Below, piece after piece: positions 12,606-23,955 of a stretch of DNA of 64,000 nucleotides (positions within the stretch are counted from its first letter, which is position 1; every line of letters starts with the position of its first letter). The DNA comes from Anaspis maculata (Eukaryota; Arthropoda; Insecta; Coleoptera; Scraptiidae), in the NCBI GenBank assembly GCA_949128115.1, contig OX421961.1, positions 51,074,171 to 51,138,170 of the forward strand, given 5' to 3'. Both the position numbers and the translations under genes were made by a program. The notes below the pieces were generated by a model that was not told the DNA's origin, did not search any database, and saw only the letters and a list, made by a program, of their open reading frames with translations.

Positions 12606-13861
12606 ATGGTGAACACGATACTGACAATCCTACAGATCAACGCGAAACAAACAAAATGTGGAGCTAAATCAAAAAACTTATAGAACAAAAAGGAGGCACT
12701 TGTACACTAATAACAACTCATCTGTCAGTATTATGAATATCAGCGAAGAGCACACCGTACGCAGTTTCAGCCAAGGCAACAGTTTTGTTTGTATGGAGAT
12801 CGACTATACAGGGTGATTCAAAAATGGCGCATTTCCTTTCGGGCACGTTATAATGGACGTTGTCAGAGCATGGGAAAAATAATGAAAAAAATTAATCGGC
12901 TTCGATTTGCAAGTTATTAACAAAAACAAATCTGTCCAATCTGGCAGCATTGCATTAGTACCTACCTGGCACCTTTAGATCAAAGAGGTACATCACAATA
13001 GCATTATTGTATTGTTGGGATTGTTACCCTGGAAACTCTGTAGAACCTGCCAGACCATACCAAACATACTTGCCAAATGTATTTTCACGGCACTTTTGGG
13101 GTGGAAGACGAATTTTGAAATATGAAAATACGACTCAAATCTCAGTTGCAAGAGAAATTTTCAATCAGGAACTACTAACGACATGTGACTCTTCGCAAGT
13201 AACAATGCTTTGCTTTGAAATCATGCAAATTGAAGAAGTTAAATTCTCAACTTCACCTCTTCATAACTCGAAGGATAAATGAGCCAATTTTTTTTTACTA
13301 TTTTTTCCGTGCTCCCTTAATGTCTCCCACAATGTACACGGGAGGAAATGCGCCATTTTTGAATCACCCTGTATAGCGTATACATAAGTCCAAACTGTGA
13401 TGAGCCTGGATTTGTTGACTCCCTGGAAGAGATTCGACAGGATATCAGCACTAAAACCAAAGAGATAATCGTTATGGGAGACTTGAATTCAAAAAATCCA
13501 TATTGGGGAGGAACGACTATACGAACCCAAGAGGAAACGTTCTCCTTGAATGGACACACTCTCTTGATCTCGTAATACTAGATGACGGACGATCACCAAC
13601 ACTTTTGAAACACAACGGAGTCGAGTCTCATTCATAGACCTCACAATGATAAGTGACGGACTGGCAACGAAGCATCTAAGGTGGAACGTGCTAGAAGATG
13701 AGTCAATGAGTGACCATAAATTTATAAAGTTGGAGATACGTGGAATACTGAACACAACAACAAAATCAAGGTGGAAATACGGAGCACCAGACAAGATGAA
13801 ACTCAACGAAACTCCCAAAGACCTGATGCATCAAAGAAACTACGCCACTGCTCTATTCTAG
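12606..13861 (+). pseudogene. LINE ORF2 endonuclease fragment, interrupted by a MITE
   Basis: ORF2 normally carries an endonuclease that nicks target DNA and a reverse transcriptase. Here an ATG at 12606 gives a start with the I-L-Q-I-N-A motif, which contains the metal-binding Asn region. After the inserted MITE, S-V-Y-I-S-P-N resumes, then MGDLNSKNPYWGG near 13470-13510 (catalytic Asp/Asn), SFIDLT near 13629-13645, and the S-D-H-K-F catalytic pair near 13710-13722. At least two frameshifts separate these motifs (near 13515 and 13628). The match ends at about 13861, so the polymerase is missing. The five-base gap from the ORF1 stop is usual for this class. Confidence 0.85.
12807..13373. mobile_element. 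567 bp TACAGGGTG MITE, copy 1 (inside LINE ORF2)
   Basis: It begins TACAGGGTGATTCAAAAATG and ends in its inverse, with TA on both sides (12805-12806 and 13374-13375) as target duplication. The terminal match runs about 30 bp (through GGCGCATTTCC). The interior is non-coding. Removing it restores the collinear endonuclease reading across the junction. The same family is at 14493-15050 in the opposite orientation. The TA target and ends fit a Tc1/mariner-like non-autonomous element, but the superfamily is inferred. Confidence 0.9.
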
Positions 13862-14492
13862 TGAGCGACGGTTACCAAGTAAAGGTTCAATATTTCTGCG
13901 TTGTGGTGTCAGTTCGGTCCGTACGTAAGTAGCCGTGGTGTTGACTCGAAAAATGTATTCCAAACTTTGATCTTAATTGGAAAATGGGCTTTTTAAGCCT
14001 CGCCAGACGTAGTGGCGGAGGCTATTTGTGGCCGCTTTTTTTTCCGTGATTTTTTTTTTCCCTCGTTCCTCGTTTCTGAACAAAATTCACCTAAATCTTC
14101 CGTATCTTTTGAACGGTTCAATATATCCAGTTCAATCTATCGCTAATCGAATCTCAACTATCGCAGGTTGATACCGACGACGTTTAAAGATGATCGGTCA
14201 AATATAAACAATCTTTAACAACAATAAAGAATGCACAACTCGTGAAACTCATTTAAATAGAGAAAACGCATGGATGCCAGCCTTTCCATCATCATATCTT
14301 TGGATCTAATGAAGATTTGTGCCTATTTTTTTTTTAAATTCAAGTACATATCCAGACCTTTGTCACAGTGTCACAGCGATTGAGAAACAATGGTTTATTA
14401 TTTATTTATAAGGTTTATAAATATTTTCATCGGCTATGAATGCAGCATGATTTTCAATCAGCGAGGAAAATTTTTATTTTCACAGTTTTCTA

Positions 14493-15050
14493 TACAGGGT
14501 GATTCAAAAATGGTGCATTTCCTCCCGTATACGTTATGGGAGACGTTGGTGGAGCACGGGAAAAATAGTAAAAAAAAAATGGCTCGTTTCTCTTTCGAGT
14601 TATAAAGAGGTGAAGTTGAGAATTCAACTTCTTCAGTTTGCATGATTTTGAAGCAAGGCATTGTTAGTCGCGAAAAATCACATGCCGTTAGTAGTTCCTG
14701 AATAAAAATTTCTCTTGCAATTGAGATTTGAGTCGTATATTCAAATTTTAAAATTCGTCTTCCACCTCAAAGGTGCCGTGAAAATACATTCGGCAAGTAT
14801 GCTTGGTATGGTATGGCAGGTTCTACGGAGTATCCAGGGTAACAATACATTTATGCTATTGTAATGTACCTCTTTGATCTAAAGGTGCCAGGTAGGTACT
14901 AATGCGATGCTGCCAGATTGAACAGATGTGTTTTTGGTAATAACTCGCAAATCAAAGCCGATTAATTTTTTTTATTATTTTTACCATGCTCCGTTAACGT
15001 CCACTATAACGTGCCCGAAAGGAAATGCGCCATTTTTGAATCACCCTGTA
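14493..15050. mobile_element. 558 bp TACAGGGTG MITE, copy 2 (inverted)
   Basis: It has the same ends as the copy at 12807, flanked by TA at 14491-14492 and 15051-15052. The interior matches the reverse complement of copy 1, for example the GGTGCCAGGTAGGTACTAATG block near 14884 against its inverse near 12950. Small indels and many substitutions separate the copies, so both are old. Confidence 0.9.
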
Positions 15051-17064
15051 TACAACCAGCAAAGCGATTGGAGCTAAAGTATTGCAGCATTTTTTAAAAG
15101 AAAAAATTTTGATCTAGGACTTATAGTTTTTTAGATGATTTTTTTTCTGACGCAACCAACAACTGTAAAGAAGTGGTGCGCGCATGCCACTCATATATAC
15201 TATGCAAAATGCTCTATATTACTATCTACTGAGGTGGGCATTTTTCGTATGAAGCTGAGCTTTCACAGAAATAATCAGATATTTGCTTTTTACAAAAAAA
15301 AACAAGGCACCCGTTTAGGCTAGCCGAGTTATGGGGCTAAGACTGCCCTCAACGGTACAATGGTATTACGTAAAATAGGTATGATGGAGATGAAACTATT
15401 CACTTCTAATTTCTACAGCGAAAAGATCCTATTCCAAACATTTGCTCTGCTCGTGCCTTTTAAACTTTCAAACTATTTAGTTGAATAATCTCCCATTTTT
15501 ACCGCAAATCGCTGATGAGAGGTATTCTTACGTGTCACATACAGTTTCTCTTTTTATTTCATTGCCTTTTTTTTGCATTAATGACTACTTATTTTATCTC
15601 AGGTCACATTTGGCAAATATGTTTCGATGTCACTTCATTGAAGTTTTAGAGTAGGTACCATCATTATTAATTTTTTGCCAAGCAAAGTTCAAACAGTTTC
15701 CAAGCTAACAAAACAATAACGATACTTCATATTGTATGTATGTCTGTACGTGTGTTATCTGTACTTTTTGTAATAATGTACCAAAATGCTTTATTGCAAT
15801 TTGACAATATGTGCAGTGTCAACAAAAAAAAAGCCTAGCGGAAAATATTGCAACTATTTGCAGCCAATTTTTTTTTAATTTTGAAGCCGAGACGTTGACG
15901 AATAAGATAGTAATAGATACAGGGCGGGACCTGTTGGGACTCGTGAGAAAAGCTTCGTCGAAATGTGAACTCCACAGTGAAATTTTCTTGTGAAGAGTCT
16001 TCCAAAAAATAATCGATAAAGTCTTTCAAATGAGCAACTAGTGCATGTCAATGACACATTTCGTTAGAGGAAACTTTGGTCTTTCTCACAGTAATAGCGA
16101 TAATTTTCTGAATGATCAACTTTCCCTGATATGTGAAGAAGAAAATCGGTGTTTCATTCTCTTTGAGAAAGAAGTTTTTGAACCTTTTCAAGTAAGCCAA
16201 GTTCAGCGTTGGTTTTCGGGTACTAATATCCAATGACCAATGGAACTATTTAGGCAAATGATGGTTCAAACCTTCTACTATGATATCGCAATGTCAAAAA
16301 AGCCCGCAAAAAATGTAGAAAAAATTAATTTTTGCGCGGTTTTTCTCATTTCAGACCACTGCACTGTGTGACGTGCAGAATCAAGTTGGCCGGGCAATAT
16401 TATTAACCCCTTTGTCTGATTGACGTTTGGCAACTTGGCGTTTGCGTTTGAATCACATCATATTATTGACAATATCGGTAGCTCACTTACACAAAAAGAT
16501 CAAGAAATTATTTGACCGAGCCTTATCAATTGCAGAACTTTTTGTGGTATACGTGAATTTGGTTGGTTTGGTGGAATAGCAGCTAAAGGTTGGACGAGAA
16601 GCACACATATCATTTACAATTTGTCATTGTTGGTGTATGCAGTTTTCCTCGAAAAGAACCAGTTCTTAAAAATCGCGTACGTTTTCATTAAATTATTTTT
16701 AGTTTTTTGTTTGGCAGTAAGTCACTGGTGACCTTATCTGCTGCCTCACACAATTCGAAAGGTGTCTCGCGACCTTCGATCATTATCATCATCCCGGCGA
16801 ATATCATTTGAAGTTGAAAACTCACAAAATGCTCGAAGAGCCTACTTGGTTTTGATTGACATCTACAATGAATGCGGAGCGTTTTTTTCAATTTTAGAAC
16901 TTCGCGAATCGGATCCACTTTGCTAGTAGTGAAAAAAATCGTATATAAACCGCGCTTGAGAAGGCTATTGTAGCCTTCGCACATATCTCCCTCGCCGCTA
17001 CGCGGCTCGGGATTTAAACGGTGCTCACGCTATAATAGCTCACTTCTCAACCTTGGTATATAAT
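15051..17064. other. Intronic stretch without recognised features
   Basis: No exon, RNA gene or transposon end recognised. AT-rich with several homopolymer T runs. A short hairpin, GAAGGCTA/TAGCCTTC, is at about 16960-16981. Confidence 0.4.
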
Positions 17065-17541
17065 ATACTATTTTTCGATGTATCACAAAGTAGGTGGCAT
17101 CTGTTAAGTTTTGAAGCCAGGGGTGGGGGAAAGGAAAAGGGTGAATTTGGGTAACACTTTTCTCCACCGAAAATTTTCTCCTTAGATGCTATTTAGGATG
17201 ACGCTGAATTAATTGAAGAGAATTGAGGGGTCGAGGATATAAAATGGGACAGTCAGAGAAATTTAGGAAGATGGGGGGTATGGAGTTGAAAATTTTGAAA
17301 TTATTTTTTTTTAGAAAAGGAATTCGATTCCCTTAAATTTGATGTATCGCAAAGTAGATGGTGTCATGTGAAATTCTAAAGTTGAGGTGGGTAGGGGTGA
17401 GGGGGCTGAAGATAGAAATTTGCCAATGTATGTTTCAGATGTCCTCCTCGATATAAAAATCGTCTGAGTTTTTCTCGAAAAAATGATGTGAAATGCCCGA
17501 AAACCCCTCTGTTCTATTTTCGTTGGGCCACCCTGTATAGT
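17065..17541. repeat. Diverged tandem duplication ending in an ACAGGGTG terminus
   Basis: GATGTATCACAAAGTAGGTGG near 17078 recurs as GATGTATCGCAAAGTAGATGG near 17341, each followed by a G-rich run (GGTGGG and GGGGGAAAG-like). The period is about 262. The block ends GGGCCACCCTGTATA at 17524-17538, the right end of an ACAGGGTGG-type element whose left end is not visible. Confidence 0.5.
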
Positions 17542-17712
17542 GACCGTTCTAAAATAGTGTGCATGCGATGTCCCTTTCAACTCGAAAAATTCTATCAAGT
17601 TACATTCCTTCAATTTTCAACCGTATCTTTTCTACAAGTACCAAGTACCTTCGATAAGCGGTGAAAATTAGACTGCATAACTATGAAACTATGTCTAATA
17701 GAAATAGCTCAC

Positions 17713-17805
17713 CTGCAAGACGAGGGTTTGATTGCTGACGATGACTCCTGCGGTTGCGTTGCTCAGAAGTCTGTTGCCGTCTCTGAGCCACCAAACTCGA
17801 TGCAC
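17713..17805 (-). CDS. Internal exon of the Sidestep-like Ig protein (upstream exon)
   Basis: A 93-base, 31-codon exon bounded on the minus strand by GGATTGCAG and CAG|GTGAGC, phase 0 at both ends. It encodes V-H-R-V-W-W (C-strand Trp of an Ig fold), then an L-R-D-G-N turn, two N-glycosylation sequons (N-A-T and N-Q-T) and a G-V-I-V-S-N-Q-T-L-V-L-Q ending. That last pattern is characteristic of the fourth Ig domain of Sidestep proteins, just before the exon that supplies G-V-[ST]-R. Splicing to 5941 keeps the frame and completes the domain. The preceding exon, which should carry the B-strand Cys of this domain, was not found to the right within the window. Confidence 0.85.
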
Positions 17806-17869
17806 CTGCAATCCAGTTCGGAATTCAATTAAAACAATTCACTGAGTTGCCTTCTCGTCAGATATGCAA

Positions 17870-18095
17870 ATCTTCCTCCCGGCGCGGCAAGGCGAGCGGG
17901 GTAACCGAGGCGGCGCGGCGTGGTGGCAATGGTGGCAGCGCCACGAACAACGCTAATTTATACCACTTGCAACAGATACACCCTTTCAAACCAAAAATTT
18001 CCATCACCGCCGCCGCCCACAGCCTCCCGCCGCGCCCCGCCGCCAGCCGCCCCCCAGACGGGCGGCTATTACTCTTCTCGGGCGAAACACCGCCG
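17870..18095. other. CpG-dense GC-rich block next to an exon
   Basis: About 220 bases of strikingly higher GC than the surroundings, with many CG dinucleotides (GGCGCGGCGTGG and CGCCGCCGCCCACAG-like runs), starting about 65 bases 5' of the 17713-17805 exon on the gene's strand. It has no long frame on the minus strand. A TATAAATT occurs on the minus strand at about 17954-17961, between two GC-rich parts. It could be an internal promoter or regulatory element, or a GC-rich simple-sequence patch. Confidence 0.4.
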
Positions 18096-18506
18096 GCGCA
18101 CGGTTAATTAGGGGAAAAATTCGGGATCATTCCATTATTCAATAATTTTCGGGCTTCCACCGAATAATCCCAGGAAGTCGAGTGTATAGCGCAAAAAGGG
18201 GTCGCGTGGGCACTTTAAAGCGCCTATACAGCTCAATTTTTAAAATATTTAGCTACCTTTTCATTCGTCATTTGAGTGATCGCTGTAATATTCCGAATGT
18301 ATTTCGGGAGGCATTAAAATCATTAATTTATCAAAAACACAACCGACCAAGGCCTGTGTGCGACGGACTGTGTGACAAGTGAGGTATGAAATCGAAACAA
18401 AAACGCGGCTAAACAATAAATTGCAATGACACGGTTGAGTGGTTACGGAACAATATTTTAGGCGAGTATACCGGGTGATCATTTGGAAAGTATCCAGCCG
18501 TTATAA

Positions 18507-18632
18507 TACCGTATGATCAAAAACTTTCCTTCTCTAGGCAGACTGTTGCCTGGCCAAAATCAGCCTCGTTTTCCTGCCAATGACCAGACCACAGCCTGCC
18601 TATAGGAGGGAAGTTTTTGATCATATGGTACC
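18507..18632. mobile_element. 126 bp foldback MITE
   Basis: ATACCGTATGATCAAAAACT and the following TTCC pair with GGGAAGTTTTTGATCATATG and GTAC at the other end. The loop carries a second short inverted pair (GGCAGACTG against CAGCCTGCC). It directly abuts the larger element that begins at 18640. Confidence 0.65.
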
Positions 18633-18799
18633 TATGTACTAGAAAATCATGCGTTTTGTGATACAAACAAAAACTTCGGCATGATTCCTTGAATGAATTG
18701 ATGTCCCAAAATGAATAATTTGGCCCGCTGTTCTTTTCGATTACCCCCTGCTGGTCCGGGACTTGAGGGGTACAAGGAAGACATGACTATTTTTTGCTG

Positions 18800-20515
18800 C
18801 AATCACTAAACACTGCTATCGATTCATGTTTGATGTCATTTCGGAATGACTAGAGCCTGCTGATCACGATGTGGCCACTGTTAGAATGAAGCGCCTGTCG
18901 GAAGACAAGGTAGAGCTGTCAGATTTGCGGTGGAGGCTCCCTGAAATAACAAACTTTGGTCATCGAAGGGGATGTGTGGGGTATCATTCCTGACATAGTC
19001 GACGTCTGCGAACTCATTTCTGTGTGTAAAAATGTGATTGGTTTGAAACTGTGGAAAATATGAGGGGTCAAAATTATGGTTATCGATTATCAAACATTTA
19101 CGATTCGCATTGAACTGAGTTTTGTTGCACTTGTCATCAGGCTGAGTCAGCGAATTAATATGCCGTCATTGCCGAGGCGCTGCGTTCTCCAGAAGTCGAG
19201 TTATGTATAACGGATAATTTCGAATTGAAAAAATTCCTAAAACTGGCTACATTGACCATTAACGGGAGTGTGAAATATAATTTCGGCCGCCTTTAGACTC
19301 ATGAAGCTTATTTTTTTGCATGAAGATGAAATTCTGTCAATATTAAGGGAGCTCATAAAACATAGATTTTTCGTTTTTCTGGACAAGCACTCGTTTGAAT
19401 CCTTGGAAAAATACACTTCAGCATAAATTGATGACACCGATGCGATGCTGTCATCGCCGAAACGATACGTCAACCAGAAGCCGAGTGGGGGCTGTAACTT
19501 TTTGTGCTTGGGGTGCGCGTCTTGAATTAGATTAGATTGGTCTTGAAATATGATGTGTTGGGGATCATTTCTAATAAATTTTGGATCGCTGATTTCATTT
19601 CTCAATTCAAAATTTTGATTGAACAGAATTCGGGGAAAGGGGGAATATCTCCTATGTACTAAGACAGCTAACCTCCGCTTGTAACTCGACCAAAATTTTG
19701 CATTGAGAAATTGAATCAGTGACCCAAAAAACAATAGAAATGATGTCCAACACATCATATTTCAAGACCAAACTAACCTAACTCAAGACGCGCACCCCAA
19801 GTACAAAGAGTTACAGCCCCCACTCGGCTTCTGGTTGACGTATCGCTTCGGCGATGGCAGCATCCCATCGGCGTCATCAATTTAAGCTGAAATGAATTTT
19901 TTCAAGGTTCAAGGCTTGAAATAAATGAATGGCTTGCGGACCAAAAAGTAAAAAATCCCCATTTCATCAGCCCCCTTGATATTGACAGAATTTCATTTAT
20001 ATTCAAAAAAAGTAAACTCCCTGAGACTGAAGGCGGTCGAAATTATATTCCACCCGTTTTTGAATGGCCACTGCAGAGACTTCCAAGAACTTTTCCAATT
20101 CGAATAAATCCGTCATAACTCGACTTCTAACGAAAGCAGCGCCTCAACAATAGCGGTATCGTAACTCGCCAGCTCAGCCTAATCAAAAGTGCAACAAAAG
20201 TTGTCTCAATGCGAACCGTAAATGTTCATGAATCAATAATCATAATTTTGCTTCTCATATTTTCCACAGTTTCAAACCAATTACATTCCTACAAAAAGTA
20301 ATGAGTTCGCAGACCTTGAATATGTCAGAAATGATACCCCAGACATCCTCTTCGATGACCAAAATTTGTTATTTCAGGAAGCCCCAATTGTAAAATTGAC
20401 AGCTCTACCTTGTCTCCCGACAGGCGCATCATTCTGACAGTGGCGACATCGTGATCAGCAGACTCTAGTTATTCAGAAATAACATCAAACATGATTCGAT
20501 AGCAGTGTTTAGTGC
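18800..20515. repeat. 1.7 kb palindrome inside the 18640 element
   Basis: The left arm from about 18800 and the right arm to about 20515 pair across a centre near 19,655. Examples are CACTAAACACTGCTATCGA at 18804 against its inverse near 20,495, and the AGCCGAGTGGGGGCTGTAAC block at 19481 against the GTTACAGCCCCCACTCGGCT block near 19,811. A 173-codon minus-strand frame at 19237-19758 spans the centre and is a product of the symmetry. A partial diverged copy is at 50160-50415. Confidence 0.75.
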
Positions 20516-21494
20516 TGCAAGCAAAAACAACGTTCGAAGAGGTGTTCTTTTCGTACTCTCGCTCCGCTCCCTAACGGTTTTTATCATCTTCTTTTCCTTA
20601 TTATCAAGCTTTCATTATTATTATCATTATTATTATGAGTCACTCAAAGGGCAGAATACTTTCGACATGATTTTTTCCACGATTAGACTTCTTTTGTTTC
20701 TTTTCTCGCTGCGCTCGGCGCTTAAACTCCCATTCTCCGTCACATGAAGTCTCACTCATACCCCTAATACAATAAATATCTATTTCCATCAATAATATTC
20801 TCCACAAATAATTATGCGAATGTGACATCGTGGCACATTTTCTTACTGTATACGATTTTCCCAGTTATATTACAGTACGGTGGAAACTGTTCTGGCAGGC
20901 ACAGCATGGCAATCTAATAATCTCCACAAAGTATAAGAATGTCGTTTGGAAAACTCGATCCGGTATTAATTTTGAATGAAAAAATATAAAATACATAGGT
21001 ATTTACATAGGTATGTAGGTAGGTACCTCGTGAATGTGATTTGAGGTAACTACGTGATTCTAGAGTTCCTACGATAATCTTCTCCAATCAAAATAAGGCC
21101 GTAGGTTGAATTGAAATATTGACAGAATTGATATGAGTTTCCAGTTATGTGCTCGCCACCGTACTTATATTTAGAATGTCACATTTAATTGAAGTGAAAT
21201 CAAACCATTAAAAAAATTAACGAGGAATAATGTCAAAAACCAATTTCCAAACATAAGAATTTGATTATATCAAACCAGTATAATATCATCGCTATACAAT
21301 CAGCTGACATCTATAACATTAAGCAACTGTTTCAGTCTCAATTGTCGAAAATTCTTTTTCCTTTCTGGGCTTTGATCATCCACCCCTGCTTTCCTGCCTA
21401 ATAGGTACATAGGTACCTGAAAGTTGTGTTTACATTTGGGTGTGCGGCATTCGATTTCATTTTTGAATTGTAAACGTCCGTTGAAGAATATACC

Positions 21495-21702
21495 CAGGGC
21501 CGGGCCTGGCCTATTTGCCGCCTGCATGCCACCGAAAAATTGCCGCCCCCCCTCACCGGCAATGGAGAGCCCCACCAAATGCGGGAATGAAAAGAATCCT
21601 TCGAAATTCAACTTTATTATTATATTACCGCCCTATGACTTGCCGCCTGCCATACGTGCCTGCGCGCCGAAACGCACTGCACGCCTGCTAGGCCCGGCAC
21701 TG
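21495..21702. mobile_element. 208 bp hAT-type MITE with 8 bp target duplication
   Basis: It begins CAGGGCCGGGCC and ends GGCCCGGCACTG. Both sides carry the identical octamer AATATACC (21487-21494 and 21703-21710), the 8 bp duplication expected for hAT transposition. The interior is GC-rich with a repeated TTGCCGCC and no coding potential. Confidence 0.85.
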
Positions 21703-22567
21703 AATATACCTCCTTATCCCTATAATAAAATATATCCGCTTGAATCTATTCAAGCCAAGTCGAGAAGCATGCCTGTCGAGCCAACAGTACGACAACACGA
21801 AGAGCAGTCCAGTGCCGGCGATTAGTAAAAAAATAGAACCGAACGCGGCGAACGCCGCAACAGCTTATTCTTCCATTTCCTGTGACGACGCTGGTCGCCC
21901 CAAGGTCAGACAAGACTATGTTACAGGCGTTCGTTACAACCACTGATGCTATGAACCAATTTCACTCCTATGTGTGGTTCTGCGTTAGTTGTGTGTTGTG
22001 ATCTAGGCGCGAGAATAGAAGTTTCACTTCAAAAATAGTCATGTCCCCCTTGTACCCCCCAAATCCCGGACCAGTAGAGGGTACTTAATCGAAAAAATTA
22101 CCGGGCCAAATTTTTGATTTTGGATCTAGGAACAATTGTGCTGAAGTAATTGTTTGTATCACAAAATGCAGGATTGTACGAGATTATGTTGTGGACCGCT
22201 AGTACCTACTATAATAAGTTATTAACTTTTCGGTTCTTATTTAATATTCCTTCAAGCAAAAACAGGTTAGACAATGCAAATTCTTGTGCAGAACCTGCCA
22301 AGGATTCAAGAAACGAAATGTAACGACGCGACGCAAGAAGCTGCCATGTCCCAAACTTCTGCAACAAGCGGGCCGTTATTATTGCTGCTCTACACCATAA
22401 CACATTTCGATACGTGGATTGACTTCGTGTCAGAATCACAGAAATCATGGTCAAAGCCAAAATGGTTCACTGAACAGAGGAGCTAGCCCGATAATTGATA
22501 GCCACCGTGAAGAATATTTCTGGGCTTTACGCCTGGGGATGCTGGATGTGGGTAAGTATAAGAATTA

Positions 22568-22795
22568 AGGACTGAGTTGAATTGGTAAGATAAGCGTTAA
22601 TTGCGAAATCAATCCCTGCGGGTTTATTCCTTGAAAAAATGAATTTTTTTTTTTGATTTTGGAAATGCCAATGAACTCAGTACCAAAGTACAACCTTGTA
22701 GCTCTCGAAAGAGACCTCAATGATGAGAATCCGTCAAGGAATAAACCCACAGGGATTGATTCCGCAACGCTTATTTTACCAATATAACTCCGTCC
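22568..22795. mobile_element. 228 bp foldback MITE, GGAC(T/G)GAG family, copy 1
   Basis: Begins GGACTGAGTTGAATTGGTAA and ends in the inverse (TTACCAATATAACTCCGTCC). A conserved sub-block, TCAATCCCTGCGGGTTTATT, is mirrored on the right. Same family as 61386-61690. Non-coding. Confidence 0.75.
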
Positions 22796-23955
22796 CACCC
22801 GAACCCACGAGGCAAGAAATTTGGCCTAGTCCAGCGTCCAGTTTCAATAATTTATGACCGCACTCGTTGCCCACTTTTTACATAACTGCTATGCTGATGC
22901 TTTCAAATAAATGTTCTGCTAAATGCACTATTAAACTGCAGCGTTGCGTTATAAGCATAATGCTTGAGCCAAATGGCGTGTTTGCAGAGCCATCCCTACA
23001 CTTTTATACACCAGAAATGCTACAGGATGACAGGTGGGTACCCTCATTATTGTATAGTAGCAGCGTTGTATCGATATACAGATGTATCGTTTGATACGAG
23101 GTTTGATATCGAACCAGTTTGTATCTGTGATTGTATCTGTCTGATTGATTGACAATATGCAATTTACGCGTTGAAACTCTTTTCAAACCCGTCAAACACC
23201 AAGCCAGACATTTTGATCTGACACATTGACAAACATCACCTATGACGTTGTGTATTGGTTAATCCGAGGCAAGAACCTAACGAACCTTCCTAAGAATTGA
23301 CAAAAGTGTTCTATTCGCAGCGCCTTATTCGCAGCCACCGAGGCGCTGCGATCTTATTTTCTCTTTAGGACAGCTTCAATGATGTGAGTGTGCTGCTCAA
23401 CGACTCAGCTCCATTCTGGATTCTGGTCTGGATTCATTTGAGGGGAGTTGATGGAACGTAGTTCCAACCAGCAGGTCTTGCTTTTGGGCCCATATACTGT
23501 TCTCTTTCCAGACTAGTCGGACTCACCAAGTCGCAATCTGGTATTAGGATGTTTCATGGTCAGTCCATCCAAGCACTGGGGTCAACAAGCGCACGGTTGA
23601 CCGGAACTCCGCTTTGACCCCAACGCAGCTGCAGGTATTCACCTTATTCGTAAATGAAATGCATCATGGGAAACGGGTCCCCACAGTGTAGGTAAAGTAG
23701 ATAACTACTATATTGCATAGATGTCAGTTCGACTTCTTCCAGTCAAGTGTCGTATTTGAATTTGTCATTACGAGCAGGGATCGTTTACGTTCCAAGTACA
23801 CGCAGCTTTTCTCTCATCTTCGTTATTTTGTCTTGTTATTGCTGCTGCTGTTGTAACCGGTTATTGTTATCGTTTGTGGCTACTGCTAAATTACTGAGTT
23901 TGATTTGTTAATCCATGTTGTGAAATACCGACCTACCAATGGTGGGAAGTCGCAA
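22796..23955. other. Unassigned stretch
   Basis: No gene recognised. Short hairpins occur around 23035-23130. The stretch ends just before the THAP relic and may include remains of the same element. Confidence 0.35.

Larger units (their letters stand above)
10521..13861 (+). mobile_element. Degenerate non-LTR retrotransposon (R1/I/Jockey type), 3' part missing
   Basis: Two consecutive coding relics on the plus strand have the layout of an insect LINE: ORF1 with CCHC zinc knuckles ending at 12600 and ORF2 starting at 12606 with an APE-type endonuclease. Homology stops near 13861, just after the endonuclease, so the reverse transcriptase, 3' UTR and poly-A tail are absent. A 567 bp MITE is inserted within ORF2 at 12807-13373. 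The 5' end is not certain. GC-richer sequence from about 9970 may be 5' UTR. Many frameshifts and stops show it is dead. It is antisense to the host gene whose intron it occupies. Confidence 0.85.
5942..17712 (-). other. 11.8 kb intron of the Sidestep-like gene
   Basis: The intron runs from the GTGAGC donor beside 17713 to the TATTTCAG acceptor beside 5941, minus strand, phase 0. It interrupts the coding sequence between the E and F strands of one Ig domain, directly after a V-L-Q. It contains a tandem repeat (7436-8010), a small foldback (9213-9396), a broken LINE (10521-13861, antisense to the host gene) and two ACAGGGTG MITEs. Between these, 5942-7435, 8011-9212 and 15051-17064 show nothing I can identify. 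Position 8281-8330 has a purine-rich GACAGACGGAC run that recurs near 63515. Confidence 0.8.
18640..22201. mobile_element. 3.6 kb element with ~150 bp inverted repeats (GCATTTTGTGATA box)
   Basis: 18650-18797 is the imperfect reverse complement of 22031-22178. The shared blocks include TTTTGTGATACAAACAA near the ends and CTGGTCCGGGACTTG inside (18751-18765). A TTTTGTGATA box near the end links it to the family at 25871 and 35200. GTAC occurs on both flanks (18636-18639 and 22202-22205), a possible target duplication. The body holds a large palindrome (18800-20515), an AT-rich part and a hAT-type MITE. No transposase is recognised. Confidence 0.6.

Noticed and set aside
12236..12667. 143-codon plus-strand frame over the LINE ORF1 C-terminus
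   Set aside because: It is out of frame with the zinc knuckles, which lie in another frame; it is a shadow of the broken Gag-like gene.
13376..14490. Inversion between the two oppositely oriented MITEs
   Set aside because: The LINE endonuclease reads collinearly across the first MITE, so the segment between the MITEs has not been flipped relative to ORF1.
19237..19758. 173-codon open frame on the minus strand, the longest in the window
   Set aside because: It spans the centre of the 18800-20515 palindrome, so its two halves are reverse complements of one another; no domain is present.
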